Assembly (NCBI RefSeq): GCF_000722635.1
Contig: NZ_JOKH01000006.1
Coordinates: forward strand, 278,243-323,435
Length of the DNA stretch: 45,193 bases
Direction of reading: 5' to 3'
Origin: Endozoicomonas numazuensis
Lineage (GTDB): Bacteria > Pseudomonadota > Gammaproteobacteria > Pseudomonadales > Endozoicomonadaceae
How positions within the stretch are numbered: position 1 is the stretch's first letter; each line of letters opens with the position of its first letter. This document shows, piece by piece, positions 23,368-32,930 of the stretch. The position numbers were made by a program, and so were the translations under genes. Below the pieces are notes generated by a model. It had not been told where the DNA came from. It saw only the letters and a program-made list of their open reading frames with translations, and ran no database searches.

Positions 23368-23486
23368 ATCAGGTACTACTTACTGCCTAAAAAACGCATA
23401 AAGTAGCATAAATAGAGCATAAAAAGTCATGTTAATAGTACTTATAGAAACGCAGAAAAAAGCATCAAAAGTGCGAAATCAACGGA

Positions 23487-24200
23487 TTACCAATCAATCA
23501 CTGAGCCATCAAAAGCCAGAAACTGCCCCGATTGATCAGGGTTCAAACGACGAATCACATGCAAAATCTGACCCGCTGAAACCCTTGGGCTGAACAACTT
23601 ATCAGAAGGGACATTTTTCTGAAATGGCTCCGAAAGCCGGGTATCGACAGTACCAGGATGAATAGCAACGACACACCCTTTGGGTAATTTTCTCTGCCAC
23701 TCAATACTGAGGGTTTTCAAGATCATATTAAGCGCCGCTTTTGAAGCTCTGTAGCTGTACCACCCTCCCAACCGGTTGTCTGAAATACTTCCTACTCTTG
23801 CAGAAAGTGCGACAAACCGGGCTGAATCACTGCCTTTAAAAGCATCCATGAAATAACGCGCTAGTAACAATGTGGGTAACACATTAGCTTCAACGGTCTT
23901 GAGGAAGAACTCTGGATTAACCTGAGTGATCGATTTTTCGGGCATTTGGGTCAAAGTATGGAGCATACCGACGGCATTAATCACCCAGTCGACTGGACCG
24001 ACAAGGTCTGAGAGCTTTTTTACGGATTCTGCATCGGTAAGATCAGATGGGTGCCAGTGAACCGAATCATCCTGTAAGTTTATGTCTGGCACGCTTCGAA
24101 AAAAAGTGGCATGAACTTCTGCATCGGGAATCTCCTGCAGTATCTCTGCGATTAATGCCTGGCCGATTCCACCTGTACCGCCCGCTACCAGTATCTTCAT
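23487..24200 (-). CDS. Short-chain dehydrogenase/reductase (CsgA-like SDR)
   Basis: Classical SDR of about 237 residues from the ATG at 24200. It has the TGxxxGxG-type cofactor motif (AGGTGGIGQAL), an NAVG motif (VINAVGMLH), the active-site serine region (ALSARVGSI) and the catalytic Y-x3-K in YSYRASKAAL, followed by HPGTVDTRLS. The start at 24200 has GAGG about 8 bp upstream; an in-frame ATG at 24221 would add 7 residues. The substrate is unknown. A yfcC promoter may lie in the 119-bp gap that follows. Confidence 0.88.
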   Translation of the reverse strand: MKILVAGGTGGIGQALIAEILQEIPDAEVHATFFRSVPDINLQDDSVHWHPSDLTDAESVKKLSDLVGPVDWVINAVGMLHTLTQMPEKSITQVNPEFFLKTVEANVLPTLLLARYFMDAFKGSDSARFVALSARVGSISDNRLGGWYSYRASKAALNMILKTLSIEWQRKLPKGCVVAIHPGTVDTRLSEPFQKNVPSDKLFSPRVSAGQILHVIRRLNPDQSGQFLAFDGSVIDW

Positions 24201-24585
24201 ATAAGCCTCGCTCTGATGCATCAGACCTTTTACGTCAGTGGGTGGTTCCCTGGATCACCCTCTCTCTGAATAATTCTGTATCCGTTTAAATGCATATCAC
24301 GCTACCTGCCTGTGTCTTACTGGCTAAAAAAGAATCAGAATACAATCGAGAAACAGGTAACTTTATAAGCGAAAAATGATCTACCATCGCAAACTTGACG
24401 GTTTTTGCTAGTTGGATTACTTATTGCTGAAAAATCAGCATTCCCCTATCTTGCGCACCTGCTGTGTCATCCCAATGGATGCAGAAATCTCAGTGAAACA
24501 ACCTTTCCACCCACTGGTTCACATCACTGTACTCTCAGCCCTGACTTAATCAGAAAGATTCGCCGTTAACAGCCCAGGTTCCTTA

Positions 24586-25215
24586 ATGAAGCAGACTAAT
24601 CACTTTGTTGCTGTCGAAGCCAATATTGCCGCAGGTAAAACCACATTGCTGCCCAGGTTGGCTGAAGCACTGGACTGGGACGCCATTCAGGAGCCTGTAG
24701 AAGATCCGGAGTTTACTCGATTATTGACCGAGTTCACCCAAAATCCTTCTGACTCTTCAAAACGCGTTAATTTTCAGCGTTACATTACCGAGCGCAGAGC
24801 AGAAATTGTCAAACACCTCCCTAAAGGCAGAAATTATCTGATTGAAAGGTCACTCTACTCTGATCTGATTTTTACTCAGGCTAACTTCCTTTCCATGGAA
24901 CAGCCTGATACCGACTTTATGCTGCACTACTGTGAGATTCAGCGTAAATTAAGAGAGTATCCAGTGATCAGTGCAGTTGTTTATCTACGCACCACACCAG
25001 AAGTTGCCCATGATCGTTTATTAAGCCGAGGCAGAGAAGCAGAAAACGGTACACCGTTTGAATACATTCGAAATATTCACCACTATCACGAGGCTATTCT
25101 TCCACAAATCTGTGAGTCGATGAACACGCCTCTGATGACTCTGGACTGGAATGAGTTTGGCTGCGAAAAAGAAGTAGGTAAACAGCTGATGGACATACTG
25201 GCCAGAGCAAAATAG
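24586..25215 (+). CDS. Deoxynucleoside kinase (dNK family)
   Basis: The 209-residue kinase has a P-loop (VEANIAAGKTTL, K18-T19), an ERSLYSDLIF motif with the catalytic Glu-Arg-Ser, and a lid segment YLRTTPEVAHDRLLSRGREAE. These match the deoxyadenosine/deoxyguanosine kinase group, which salvages deoxynucleosides to dNMPs using ATP. The preceding 385 bp hold no gene that I can support. A hairpin at 25225-25256 follows the stop. Confidence 0.9.
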   Translation: MKQTNHFVAVEANIAAGKTTLLPRLAEALDWDAIQEPVEDPEFTRLLTEFTQNPSDSSKRVNFQRYITERRAEIVKHLPKGRNYLIERSLYSDLIFTQANFLSMEQPDTDFMLHYCEIQRKLREYPVISAVVYLRTTPEVAHDRLLSRGREAENGTPFEYIRNIHHYHEAILPQICESMNTPLMTLDWNEFGCEKEVGKQLMDILARAK

Positions 25216-25224
25216 TGATGACAG

Positions 25225-25256
25225 GGTAGCCTCTATCTTAAAGGATAGAGGTTACC
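25225..25256. terminator. Terminator-like hairpin after the deoxynucleoside kinase gene
   Basis: GGTAGCCTCTATC pairs with GATAGAGGTTACC (one G-T pair), loop TTAAAG. The 3' side is only weakly T-rich. The convergent gene ends 21 bp further on. Confidence 0.55.
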
Positions 25257-25276
25257 TTCATGGAAAGCTTGAATCT

Positions 25277-26593
25277 TTAAAACTCAACTTTATGACTTTC
25301 ATACCCACAAGGCTCATACCCATAAAATGGCGATGATCCCCTGTACAGGAGTCTATCCATCACTGGGATACTTATACTTTGAGTGCCTGCAGGTATTCTG
25401 AATAGGGGAGTATGATTCACGTTACAAAGATAACTTTCTTTATTATCTTTATAGGATAACGCCAACTCCTCTTTTTCAATATTTTTAAAAGCTCCTGTCC
25501 ACCGGCTTCGCTCGCCAAACTGCCTGTCAAGGGTATACACACCAGGTAGTTGACCTAACTCCTGAACGGTCAAAGGTCTTACTTTGAGTTCGCCGGATGT
25601 AGTATTTACTGCAGAAGCATTGGTAGCAACGAGGACACTCTCCTCAACTCTTTCTTCTAAAATCGCTTTTTCAAATGAGCTGGTCTGAGCTGAAACTAAG
25701 CGGGGGCTATTCGCCTGTAAAAAGAAGTCATATCGAAGCAACATCGAGCTTTTAATTTCTTTTTTCAACTTCAGGACAGTATAGAAAGGACGTTCTTCAT
25801 TTTCCAGAGCCTCTGAGTATTTGTGATCTGAAAATGGGCTCCAGAAAACTGCGCAAGGTTTGCCTTTCCAACGATAGTTATTGCAGAAATCTTCGTAGAT
25901 TTGTGTCTTTAAGGTCTTACCTGCCAACCTGACAGCCACTTCCTCTGCTAATTTTGGCAAGCTTTCAGCACCTGATCGATAAGGGAGTACATGCAGATAG
26001 AAATCAGCTGACAATTGCCCCAGATCACATAAGCCGCTCGCATAAGGCTTACCTATATGAGTGCAATATTGTTCGGTTTTAGTCTCAATATTGAATTTGA
26101 TAAATTCAGCACTGACTACCATTAAATCTTCTTCAGGCATGCCATTGACCAGCATGACAGCAAGTTTTCTCTTGTCCTCCTTTCCTGAAAATAACCCTTC
26201 AACCTCTGCCAATAATTCAGCCCTTTTGCTTTCATAATTAGGGGTTGTCAGCCAGTCTCGAATATATAAATACCATGATACAGGCCTTTTAAAGTAATCT
26301 TGTTGGTACACATAACCAAGTAATAGCAAAGTTCCTACTACTTGAACTGCTTTCATCTCTTTACTCTGAGAGGAGAATAAAGCCCAGACAGTAAAGACGG
26401 CCATACTAATCTTATCGGTCAAGTGATATTCAACGATAGGATTGGCGCCACGTGACAACCTGGCTTCATGTAATTTTCTAAAGTCTATTTTCTCAGGAGC
26501 AGCCCAAACAGAAGGGACGAGCAAGACCATTAAACAAAGCATTACCTTTAAGACATTGATGAATCTAGCCAGCTTTTTTATTCGCATCTTCAA
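25277..26593 (-). CDS. Secreted or periplasmic protein of unknown function
   Basis: The 438-residue protein has a signal peptide (residues about 10-32, VLKVMLCLMVLLVPSVWAAP) and one further hydrophobic stretch (VVGTLLLLGYVYQQDYF, residues about 85-101), so it may be anchored rather than free. It holds several cysteines (QYCTHIGKPYASGLCDLG, DFCNNYRWKGKPCAVFW, SYLC, EPCG) that could form disulfides outside the cytoplasm. No family is recognised. It is a single gene with AT-rich, gene-free flanks. Such orphan exported proteins are common in host-associated marine bacteria, but nothing here gives a function. Confidence 0.75.
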   Translation of the reverse strand: MKMRIKKLARFINVLKVMLCLMVLLVPSVWAAPEKIDFRKLHEARLSRGANPIVEYHLTDKISMAVFTVWALFSSQSKEMKAVQVVGTLLLLGYVYQQDYFKRPVSWYLYIRDWLTTPNYESKRAELLAEVEGLFSGKEDKRKLAVMLVNGMPEEDLMVVSAEFIKFNIETKTEQYCTHIGKPYASGLCDLGQLSADFYLHVLPYRSGAESLPKLAEEVAVRLAGKTLKTQIYEDFCNNYRWKGKPCAVFWSPFSDHKYSEALENEERPFYTVLKLKKEIKSSMLLRYDFFLQANSPRLVSAQTSSFEKAILEERVEESVLVATNASAVNTTSGELKVRPLTVQELGQLPGVYTLDRQFGERSRWTGAFKNIEKEELALSYKDNKESYLCNVNHTPLFRIPAGTQSISIPVMDRLLYRGSSPFYGYEPCGYESHKVEF

Positions 26594-26803
26594 GTTCCTG
26601 ATAAATTATCAGAAACAGATTAGTTAAATTTACTAAATTCGCCAGAGTATACAGTTAAAATTAATGTGTCTCATATTCGTATTAATAAAACTGCTGCAAT
26701 AAAAGTTAATGAAACAACAATATAGAAACACCTGCCTTTCCTAAAAATCCCTTCTTATCTTTTCTTGTTTTTAGCTCAATTCCCTTTGAGCTTTCAAAAG
26801 AAA

Positions 26804-27904
26804 TCAGAGATTGGAAAGAGGATTAGCTGACTCTCCCCAAGGCGGTGTGAACATTTCTGAAACCTTCTCCTGAGGAACATCTTCTATGACCGAATAAGTC
26901 CACTGTGGCTGATTATCCTTATCAACCAGAAGCGCCCTGACGCCTTCCTGCAAATCACCTTTCAATACGCAATTAATAGAAAGTATTAATTCATTTTGAA
27001 AGACTTCTTTGAGAGAGTCATATCGACTCCTCTTCAGTTGCTCATAAGCTAAGACCGCAGACAAAGCCGAACCTGTCAGGGCAATATTTTTTGCTTGTTC
27101 CAGCCAACTGTCTTCTGTTTGCAGTGCTTTCAGATCGCCAATGATTGCGGAGAGCGTGGGCTTCTCCATCATGCGGGCAATCTGATCACGATGCTCTCTG
27201 ATTTTTGAGTAGGGCAACCAGCCAGCACTGTTATCTGAATAATGTTGAACAACATCAAAAGTGGCCTGATAGTGATCACCGGACCAGTCTGCCTCCTGAA
27301 GAGACTCAATCACATTTTTTCTGAAAGCATGGTCAATAAACCGATTGGCCAACCCCAGATACATGGCATCGGCCGGGTTTAGACGACAACCTGTCAAAGC
27401 CATAAAAAGGCCAATTCTGGCAGGTAGTCGATTAAGAACCCATGAGCCACCTACATCAGGATAAAGACCGATCGTAATCTCAGGCATGGCCATTATAGAA
27501 GTATCCGTCACGACACGAAAATCAGCGCCGGCCATCAGACCAAAGCCCCCGCCCATAATGACGCCGTTGCCCCAACATATGACGGGTTTACGATAAGTAT
27601 GAATCAGATAATCCAGACGGTATTCTTTTTCAAAAAATTGCCCTGGTGCGCTTGTATCTCCATCAATAACGCTCTGCCTGAGAGAACGAACATCACCACC
27701 TGCACAAAATGCTTTTTCTCCAGCAGCCTGAAGAAAAATACAAACGATGTTCTCGTCATCCTGCCAGAGGGTCAGCTGGTCATAGAGACTGTCGACCATT
27801 TTCTTATCGAGGGAATTAAGGCTTCGTTCAGCATTCAGTGTGATGACACCCAATTGATGTCCGGACACTGTATCGAGCCTGTCGAATAGAACCTTTTCGG
27901 TCAT
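26804..27904 (-). CDS. 3-hydroxyisobutyryl-CoA hydrolase-like enoyl-CoA hydratase/isomerase family protein
   Basis: Crotonase-fold protein of about 366 residues. It has the oxyanion-hole segment AFCAGGDVRSL, GNGVIMGGGFGLM, and the PEITIGLYPDVGGSWVLNRL motif diagnostic for the 3-hydroxyisobutyryl-CoA hydrolase branch (ECH_2, valine catabolism), whose catalytic glutamate and aspartate lie in this segment. The C-terminal half is the extended ECH_2 part. I use the ATG at 27904 because AGGAG precedes it by 8 bp; an in-frame ATG at 27943 would add 13 residues. No other valine-degradation gene is nearby, so the physiological role is open. Confidence 0.87.
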   Translation of the reverse strand: MTEKVLFDRLDTVSGHQLGVITLNAERSLNSLDKKMVDSLYDQLTLWQDDENIVCIFLQAAGEKAFCAGGDVRSLRQSVIDGDTSAPGQFFEKEYRLDYLIHTYRKPVICWGNGVIMGGGFGLMAGADFRVVTDTSIMAMPEITIGLYPDVGGSWVLNRLPARIGLFMALTGCRLNPADAMYLGLANRFIDHAFRKNVIESLQEADWSGDHYQATFDVVQHYSDNSAGWLPYSKIREHRDQIARMMEKPTLSAIIGDLKALQTEDSWLEQAKNIALTGSALSAVLAYEQLKRSRYDSLKEVFQNELILSINCVLKGDLQEGVRALLVDKDNQPQWTYSVIEDVPQEKVSEMFTPPWGESANPLSNL

Positions 27905-28048
27905 TTCTTCTTCTCCTGCCATGACCGGCGATAAACCGCTCAATCGTTATCCTGTGCTTACCCAGGGTCACTGGATAAGTATTTATTCCATTCAGTGACC
28001 ACTAACTATATGAGAGCAACGTGGGCATTTCAAACTCAACCCGCAATC

Positions 28049-28177
28049 CTATACCCATTGGATTTCAAGATGCTACCAGGCGGCAGCTCGCGAAACCCCA
28101 CATGCCTGCAAGAAGCAGATGACCGGGATGAGGGAGCGCAGCCAACAACCTCACATCTTCAAGGGTGGTGGGTATAG
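28049..28177. repeat. 129-bp imperfect palindromic intergenic repeat
   Basis: The left end CTATACCCA...TTTCAAGATG and right end CATCTTCAAG...TGGGTATAG are inverted copies, with GC-rich middle DNA. The ends resemble TATACCCATT...TTCAAGATG palindromic elements in other marine gammaproteobacteria (from memory). No coding frame of note is present in 27944-28227. Confidence 0.65.
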
Positions 28178-28227
28178 ACGGCCTTCAGAATAACGCCTGG
28201 CATGCAGACGCACCTGTTCCGGATGGA

Positions 28228-29520
28228 CTACATCAATCCCAACAGCGCTGTTGCCAAAAGCAAAACAAAAGCACCACCAATTCTTGAAGAGACCTGAGCA
28301 TAGGGCATGAGATGCATACGACGACTGGCTGATAATACAGCCACATCGCCGGTCCCCCCCATATTAGCCATACAGAGGCCTGCCGTTACCGATGCCTCTA
28401 TGGGGTAAAAGCCCAGCATCTTTCCGGCCAGACCCGCTCCCAGTATGGCACCCACCACGGTAGTCACCACCAGAATGAAATATTGGACTGAAATCACTTC
28501 TGCAACCTGATGAAGGTCCGTAAAACCTACACCAATGCAGGCCAGTAAAGCCGGTGTCAGGGACATCACCATAAAATCACCCCACAATGCTGCTCCCTCT
28601 TCAAACCGTGAGGGCATTACTCCCAGTGCCTTTACCAGGCCAACACACAGAATCATTAATGCGTAAGGATGCAGGGAAATCACCAGACTTAACAAATACC
28701 CCATGACATAGAAACTGGTCGCCACAAACAAACCAGTTCCCATCTTCGCCAGCTCCGGGATCTGCTCTACTTTCTCATCATCTCTAATGCCCTTCTGGCT
28801 CTTCATCAATTTTCCATTGCCTGTCAAACCTGGACTAACCTTACCTATTTTTTCCAGCATACCGGCAGCAATAATGGCCACCAGATTCCCCAGGACAACG
28901 GCCGGAACCATTTTAGACAATACACTTGAAGCATCTGAATTCAGAATATTGGCAAAAATCTCTGCCAGTGGTACTGCCCCTGCCCCCATACCACCGCCCA
29001 TGATAGGCAGACCGACATAGAATACGGCTTCAATAAAACCACTTCCGACCAGCATTCCAACCAGTCCAACCAGAATCAGAGCACCTGAAACACCACCCAG
29101 AATGACAGGTAAATACCAGAGAGCAGATCTTAGCAACAGCTGTCGGTCCATACCGAACAGGCTTCCGGTAATAAGACCGGAAATAAACAAGGCAAGAAAA
29201 CCCTGATTTCGAACAAACTCAGTGACATCAGAACTGATATTGGCAGGAATAATACCCGTGGCTACCATCAGGCTGGAGCCAAAAATCACAACAATTGGCC
29301 CTCCCCCCAGGTAATCCCGGATCCAGCCAAGACGCTCTCCCAAAGCGTTCAGCACTCCGCCCAGAGCCATCACAAAAGGAATCAATCCAGCCATACCTGC
29401 TGGCAGGTGGCCGGTACAACCAGCAGTAATCAGGACAATACAGAGCAAACTTAACCAGAACAGCACCGCCCGCTGGGGTGACTGAACCCCTGTAATTTGC
29501 TGCAATAACATTTCCATCAA
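28228..29520 (-). CDS. 2-hydroxycarboxylate transporter family protein (CitS/MleP-like)
   Basis: The 430-residue protein has about 11 hydrophobic segments. The two inverted halves carry the re-entrant-loop motifs of the 2HCT family: GGGMGAGAVPLAEI in the first half and CMANMGGTGDVAVLSA in the second (GGxG). The family exchanges or co-transports citrate, malate and related 2-hydroxycarboxylates with Na+ or H+. The exact substrate cannot be read. It is preceded by a gene-free 174-bp region shared with the terminator of the protease gene. Confidence 0.9.
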   Translation of the reverse strand: MMEMLLQQITGVQSPQRAVLFWLSLLCIVLITAGCTGHLPAGMAGLIPFVMALGGVLNALGERLGWIRDYLGGGPIVVIFGSSLMVATGIIPANISSDVTEFVRNQGFLALFISGLITGSLFGMDRQLLLRSALWYLPVILGGVSGALILVGLVGMLVGSGFIEAVFYVGLPIMGGGMGAGAVPLAEIFANILNSDASSVLSKMVPAVVLGNLVAIIAAGMLEKIGKVSPGLTGNGKLMKSQKGIRDDEKVEQIPELAKMGTGLFVATSFYVMGYLLSLVISLHPYALMILCVGLVKALGVMPSRFEEGAALWGDFMVMSLTPALLACIGVGFTDLHQVAEVISVQYFILVVTTVVGAILGAGLAGKMLGFYPIEASVTAGLCMANMGGTGDVAVLSASRRMHLMPYAQVSSRIGGAFVLLLATALLGLM

Positions 29521-29653
29521 CTACCGCCGCTATCCGTTAATTTCAAGTTGTCACTAACTAATAGCAAAGTTATACAAAATAGTGTTACTTATTGTTGCTT
29601 CCCGGTAACAACGCCTGCTTTTACGGGATACATTTCGTACACGTATAAAAAAA

Positions 29654-29669
29654 CCGGGATTTCTCCCGG
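29654..29669 (-). terminator. Rho-independent terminator of the pitrilysin-like gene
   Basis: CCGGGA and TCCCGG enclose a 4-nt loop. Read on the minus strand, the stem is followed by TTTTTTT. It lies 26 bp past the stop at 29695. Confidence 0.85.
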
Positions 29670-29694
29670 CCTTCATTAAGATGCAAATGATAAA

Positions 29695-32496
29695 TCAGTT
29701 TTTGCTAACTGCCTGCGTCTTACCTACTGATTCAACAGTTAGTCTGCCCTTGTCTTCAAGCACATCACTCAATGCCTGTTGTATCTCTTCAACGGAAACG
29801 GTTTCTACCTCATCAGCAATTTGCTTACGGTATTGGAAGCCGGTTTCCTTACCATCCAGGGACTGCCAAAAGCGGGAACTGCGCTCATCAAGGTTTGCAT
29901 CTTTCTTGAGAAGGTCACCCAGCAACCCCTGACGGTATTGAGCTAATTCTTCATCCGTCAGTGATTTCATTCTTTCTTTCTGACCCTGCAAGAATTCAGC
30001 CACCTTTTTCTCAATACCCTCAGGCCCCAGAACGGGAGACTGAACGACAAAGATCAATCCCGGATGACGCTCGATAGGGCGAGCCCCGGCGAACACAATA
30101 TAACCCAACTGCTGCTCAGTTCTCAGCTGATTGAAAAACGGTGTCGCCATTAATCTGCCAAGCAAAGAGTAGACGGCACGATCCCGGTCATCCGTATCAG
30201 GGCGCTGGAAATAACTGATATACAGCGAATCGTTATGGTTAAAATCTGCCTTGATAGTTCTGTTCTTCTCTTTCAACAAATTGAAAGGTTGTTTGAACTG
30301 ACTACCACGATTTTCTTCGGTCAGTAAGGCTTTATCCACCAGCTCAGCAAGTTTCATGCTTTCTTCAGCGCTGTGATTCCCATGAACCAGCATTTCAATG
30401 AAGATAGAGCGATAGAAGTCTTTGGCATACTGTTTAACATCACTCAGTTTGACCTTTTCAGCTGCTGCCAATAAAACCTGATCATTACGGTAGTTTGGAT
30501 AGAGATCCTGACTCAAACGGTCCATACCCAACCGATAAGGGGGCTGAAACTGCTTGTTCTTGACCCTTCTGATCAGTAAAGCCTTCTCCTGATCAAATTC
30601 AGCCTTGTCAGGGTTAAACTGCTTGATGGCTTTGAGAATATCTTCCAACAGCAGCCCCTGCTTGTCCTGATACCCAGACAGAGTGATAGTCAAACCTTCA
30701 CGCCCTGAATTCAGACCATAGTTCAAACCGGCCTCTTTGGCTGGATAGCCATACTCGTTCAGGCTGCGGGATAACAGAGTGCGATAGAGTTGCAGTTGAA
30801 TCACATCGTCTTCTGTTCTGGATGCTTTTTCTGTAGAAACCTTGATCCGCACATTGGCTCGGGGGACTTCAAAGCTACTGTCTGTCATACTCCAGACTTT
30901 AAAGCCCGGTTCTTCCAACAGCACCTGAGGCACATCGTCAGGACTGCTTTTTCTCTGCTCCAGATCCCGGGCAATAAAATCATTGCGTTTGGGTATCGTC
31001 ATTTCTGCATGAACGCGCGGAGATGAAAGTCTTTTCACTAAAGTATCAGGCAAAGGTTTGATGCTGTACCGGGTCTTGAAATAAGGCTCGACCTGATCTG
31101 TATCCAGCTCTCTGGCAATCACAACCTGCCTCATGTTCGAGGGGGTCATTTGATTAAGCAGCTCACTGATCAGATCGGGATCAAAATCCTCGAACAGGTA
31201 GTTTGCCCTTAAAATATCTGCAGCAGGGATATCATGAATACGGGTAGCAAGCCCTGACGCGGTTTGTTGTGGATTGGCATCTTCCTGATAACGGAACCCA
31301 AGATCAGCAACCAAGCGACTTTCTTCGTATATCCAGGGCTCAAGACCCTGTTTACGAATCAAGTCCAGATAATCAAATACCTCAGCCGTGATCTCATCAA
31401 CCTGTTCCAGACCTTTAGGGGTCAACTCCATACGGACTGAAAACTCACTGAACTCTCCAGGTACATCACTGGAGTAAGACGCCAGCGATTCAATCAGCCC
31501 ACGCTCTTTCAGATAACTGTGCAGACTGCCCTCGCCTTCATAACCAATGACTCTCGCAAGATAGCCCAGAGGCTTCTTACGGTAATTTTCATACTGGCTG
31601 GGCACAGGGAAGCTCAGAGAAAGCACACGAGTGTCTTTTAAAGGCACCAGATTAATGCGAACACCCAGTTGCTCGGGGGTATAGGGTGGAAGACCAATAT
31701 GAGTATCGGGTGACTTACCTTCTGGCACTCCGGCAAAAGATTCCTTCAGCCAACTCTCCAGAACATCAGGCGATTCCTTGCCATAAATGACCACCCCGAT
31801 ATTCTCAGCCACATAATATTGATCGTAGAACGATTTAAGATCATTCCACAAAGACTGGCCATCGTCATTAGAAAGCGTTTCCAGGCTGCCAATATTAAAA
31901 CGGCTACGAGGATGAGCTGGATTCGAAGTAACATTCTGCGCCGTCAACAAACGCCAGCCATCTTCTTTGGCATGTAATTTATATTCAGAGTCAACCGCAT
32001 TTCGCTCCCTGTCCACATAGGCAGGGTCCAGCGTTGGTGAAACAAAAAACTGCGCCAGTTGATCAAGCGCCGGTTTCAGCTTGTCACTGTTGATATCAAA
32101 GTAATAGTTTGTCCGTGTATTGGCTGTGTAGGCGTTGGCACTGCCGCCATGAGCACGGATGTACTCAAAATATCCGTCCACTTCCGGGTACTTTTCATTT
32201 CCCAGAAATAACATATGCTCCAGAAAGTGTGCCAGACCCAGACGGTTATCAGGATCTTGGAAGCTGCCCACCTTAACATCCACAGCCGCTGCCGCCTTGT
32301 CCGTATCCGGATCCGAGATCAGCAGGGCCTTAAGACCATTATCCAGCTCGACAAAACGGTAATCCCTGTCGTCAGCTGGACTTTTCACCACCACCTGGCT
32401 GTTATCCATTGCATTCCGTTCAGCTGTCACTGTACACCCACTTACCAGTACCGTTGCCAGCATCCCGGCAATCAGAGACATGCGTTTTAATGTCAT
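29695..32496 (-). CDS. ptrA: Insulinase family (M16) zinc peptidase lipoprotein, pitrilysin-like
   Basis: A protein of about 933 residues from the ATG at 32496. The N terminus is a lipoprotein signal (MTLKRMSLIAGMLATVLVSG, then C21), so it is probably membrane-anchored in the periplasm. The inverted zinc motif HxxEH is H90-FL-E93-H94 in LGLAHFLEHMLFLG, followed by a further glutamate ligand in the next 80 residues (DRERNAVDSEYKL). The length matches full-length pitrilysin with four M16-type domains; an RxxY-like region occurs near the C terminus in TEQQLGYIVF. Family members degrade small proteins and peptides. A GTG start at 32508 in frame would add 4 residues. Confidence 0.9.
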   Translation of the reverse strand: MTLKRMSLIAGMLATVLVSGCTVTAERNAMDNSQVVVKSPADDRDYRFVELDNGLKALLISDPDTDKAAAAVDVKVGSFQDPDNRLGLAHFLEHMLFLGNEKYPEVDGYFEYIRAHGGSANAYTANTRTNYYFDINSDKLKPALDQLAQFFVSPTLDPAYVDRERNAVDSEYKLHAKEDGWRLLTAQNVTSNPAHPRSRFNIGSLETLSNDDGQSLWNDLKSFYDQYYVAENIGVVIYGKESPDVLESWLKESFAGVPEGKSPDTHIGLPPYTPEQLGVRINLVPLKDTRVLSLSFPVPSQYENYRKKPLGYLARVIGYEGEGSLHSYLKERGLIESLASYSSDVPGEFSEFSVRMELTPKGLEQVDEITAEVFDYLDLIRKQGLEPWIYEESRLVADLGFRYQEDANPQQTASGLATRIHDIPAADILRANYLFEDFDPDLISELLNQMTPSNMRQVVIARELDTDQVEPYFKTRYSIKPLPDTLVKRLSSPRVHAEMTIPKRNDFIARDLEQRKSSPDDVPQVLLEEPGFKVWSMTDSSFEVPRANVRIKVSTEKASRTEDDVIQLQLYRTLLSRSLNEYGYPAKEAGLNYGLNSGREGLTITLSGYQDKQGLLLEDILKAIKQFNPDKAEFDQEKALLIRRVKNKQFQPPYRLGMDRLSQDLYPNYRNDQVLLAAAEKVKLSDVKQYAKDFYRSIFIEMLVHGNHSAEESMKLAELVDKALLTEENRGSQFKQPFNLLKEKNRTIKADFNHNDSLYISYFQRPDTDDRDRAVYSLLGRLMATPFFNQLRTEQQLGYIVFAGARPIERHPGLIFVVQSPVLGPEGIEKKVAEFLQGQKERMKSLTDEELAQYRQGLLGDLLKKDANLDERSSRFWQSLDGKETGFQYRKQIADEVETVSVEEIQQALSDVLEDKGRLTVESVGKTQAVSKN

Positions 32497-32930
32497 AAAA
32501 AATTCCACACCTTAAAAAGGCCTTGATCACGACTGAATACTTTCTGCAAATAAGGCTAATTATCAAGGATATAGGTATCCTATTTACCGTTCTTTTACTG
32601 TTTGCACAGAAAGTGCATGCGTTTGTGCTTATTTTTTTATTATTCAAAAGTTTTGAAACCAGAATATAAAAGTAGCAGTCATGATCTATTTACACTTGTA
32701 CCATAAAAAGGATTACAGATTCGAGCATTAAACCGCCATGAAGGTTAGAAACACTCTATCGCCCAGCGGGGTTGCAAAGAATTTTCACTATTGACCTACT
32801 GCCCGATGGGTTTGTATTCCCAAACATCTTGCTACCGCCTTTAACTCTGTCACCTCCGGGATATACCCATAGCATTTCCGGTTGTTTTGGTGAATAATCC
32901 GCCGCCTCCTGAATTAATCTTCCTGCTGAA

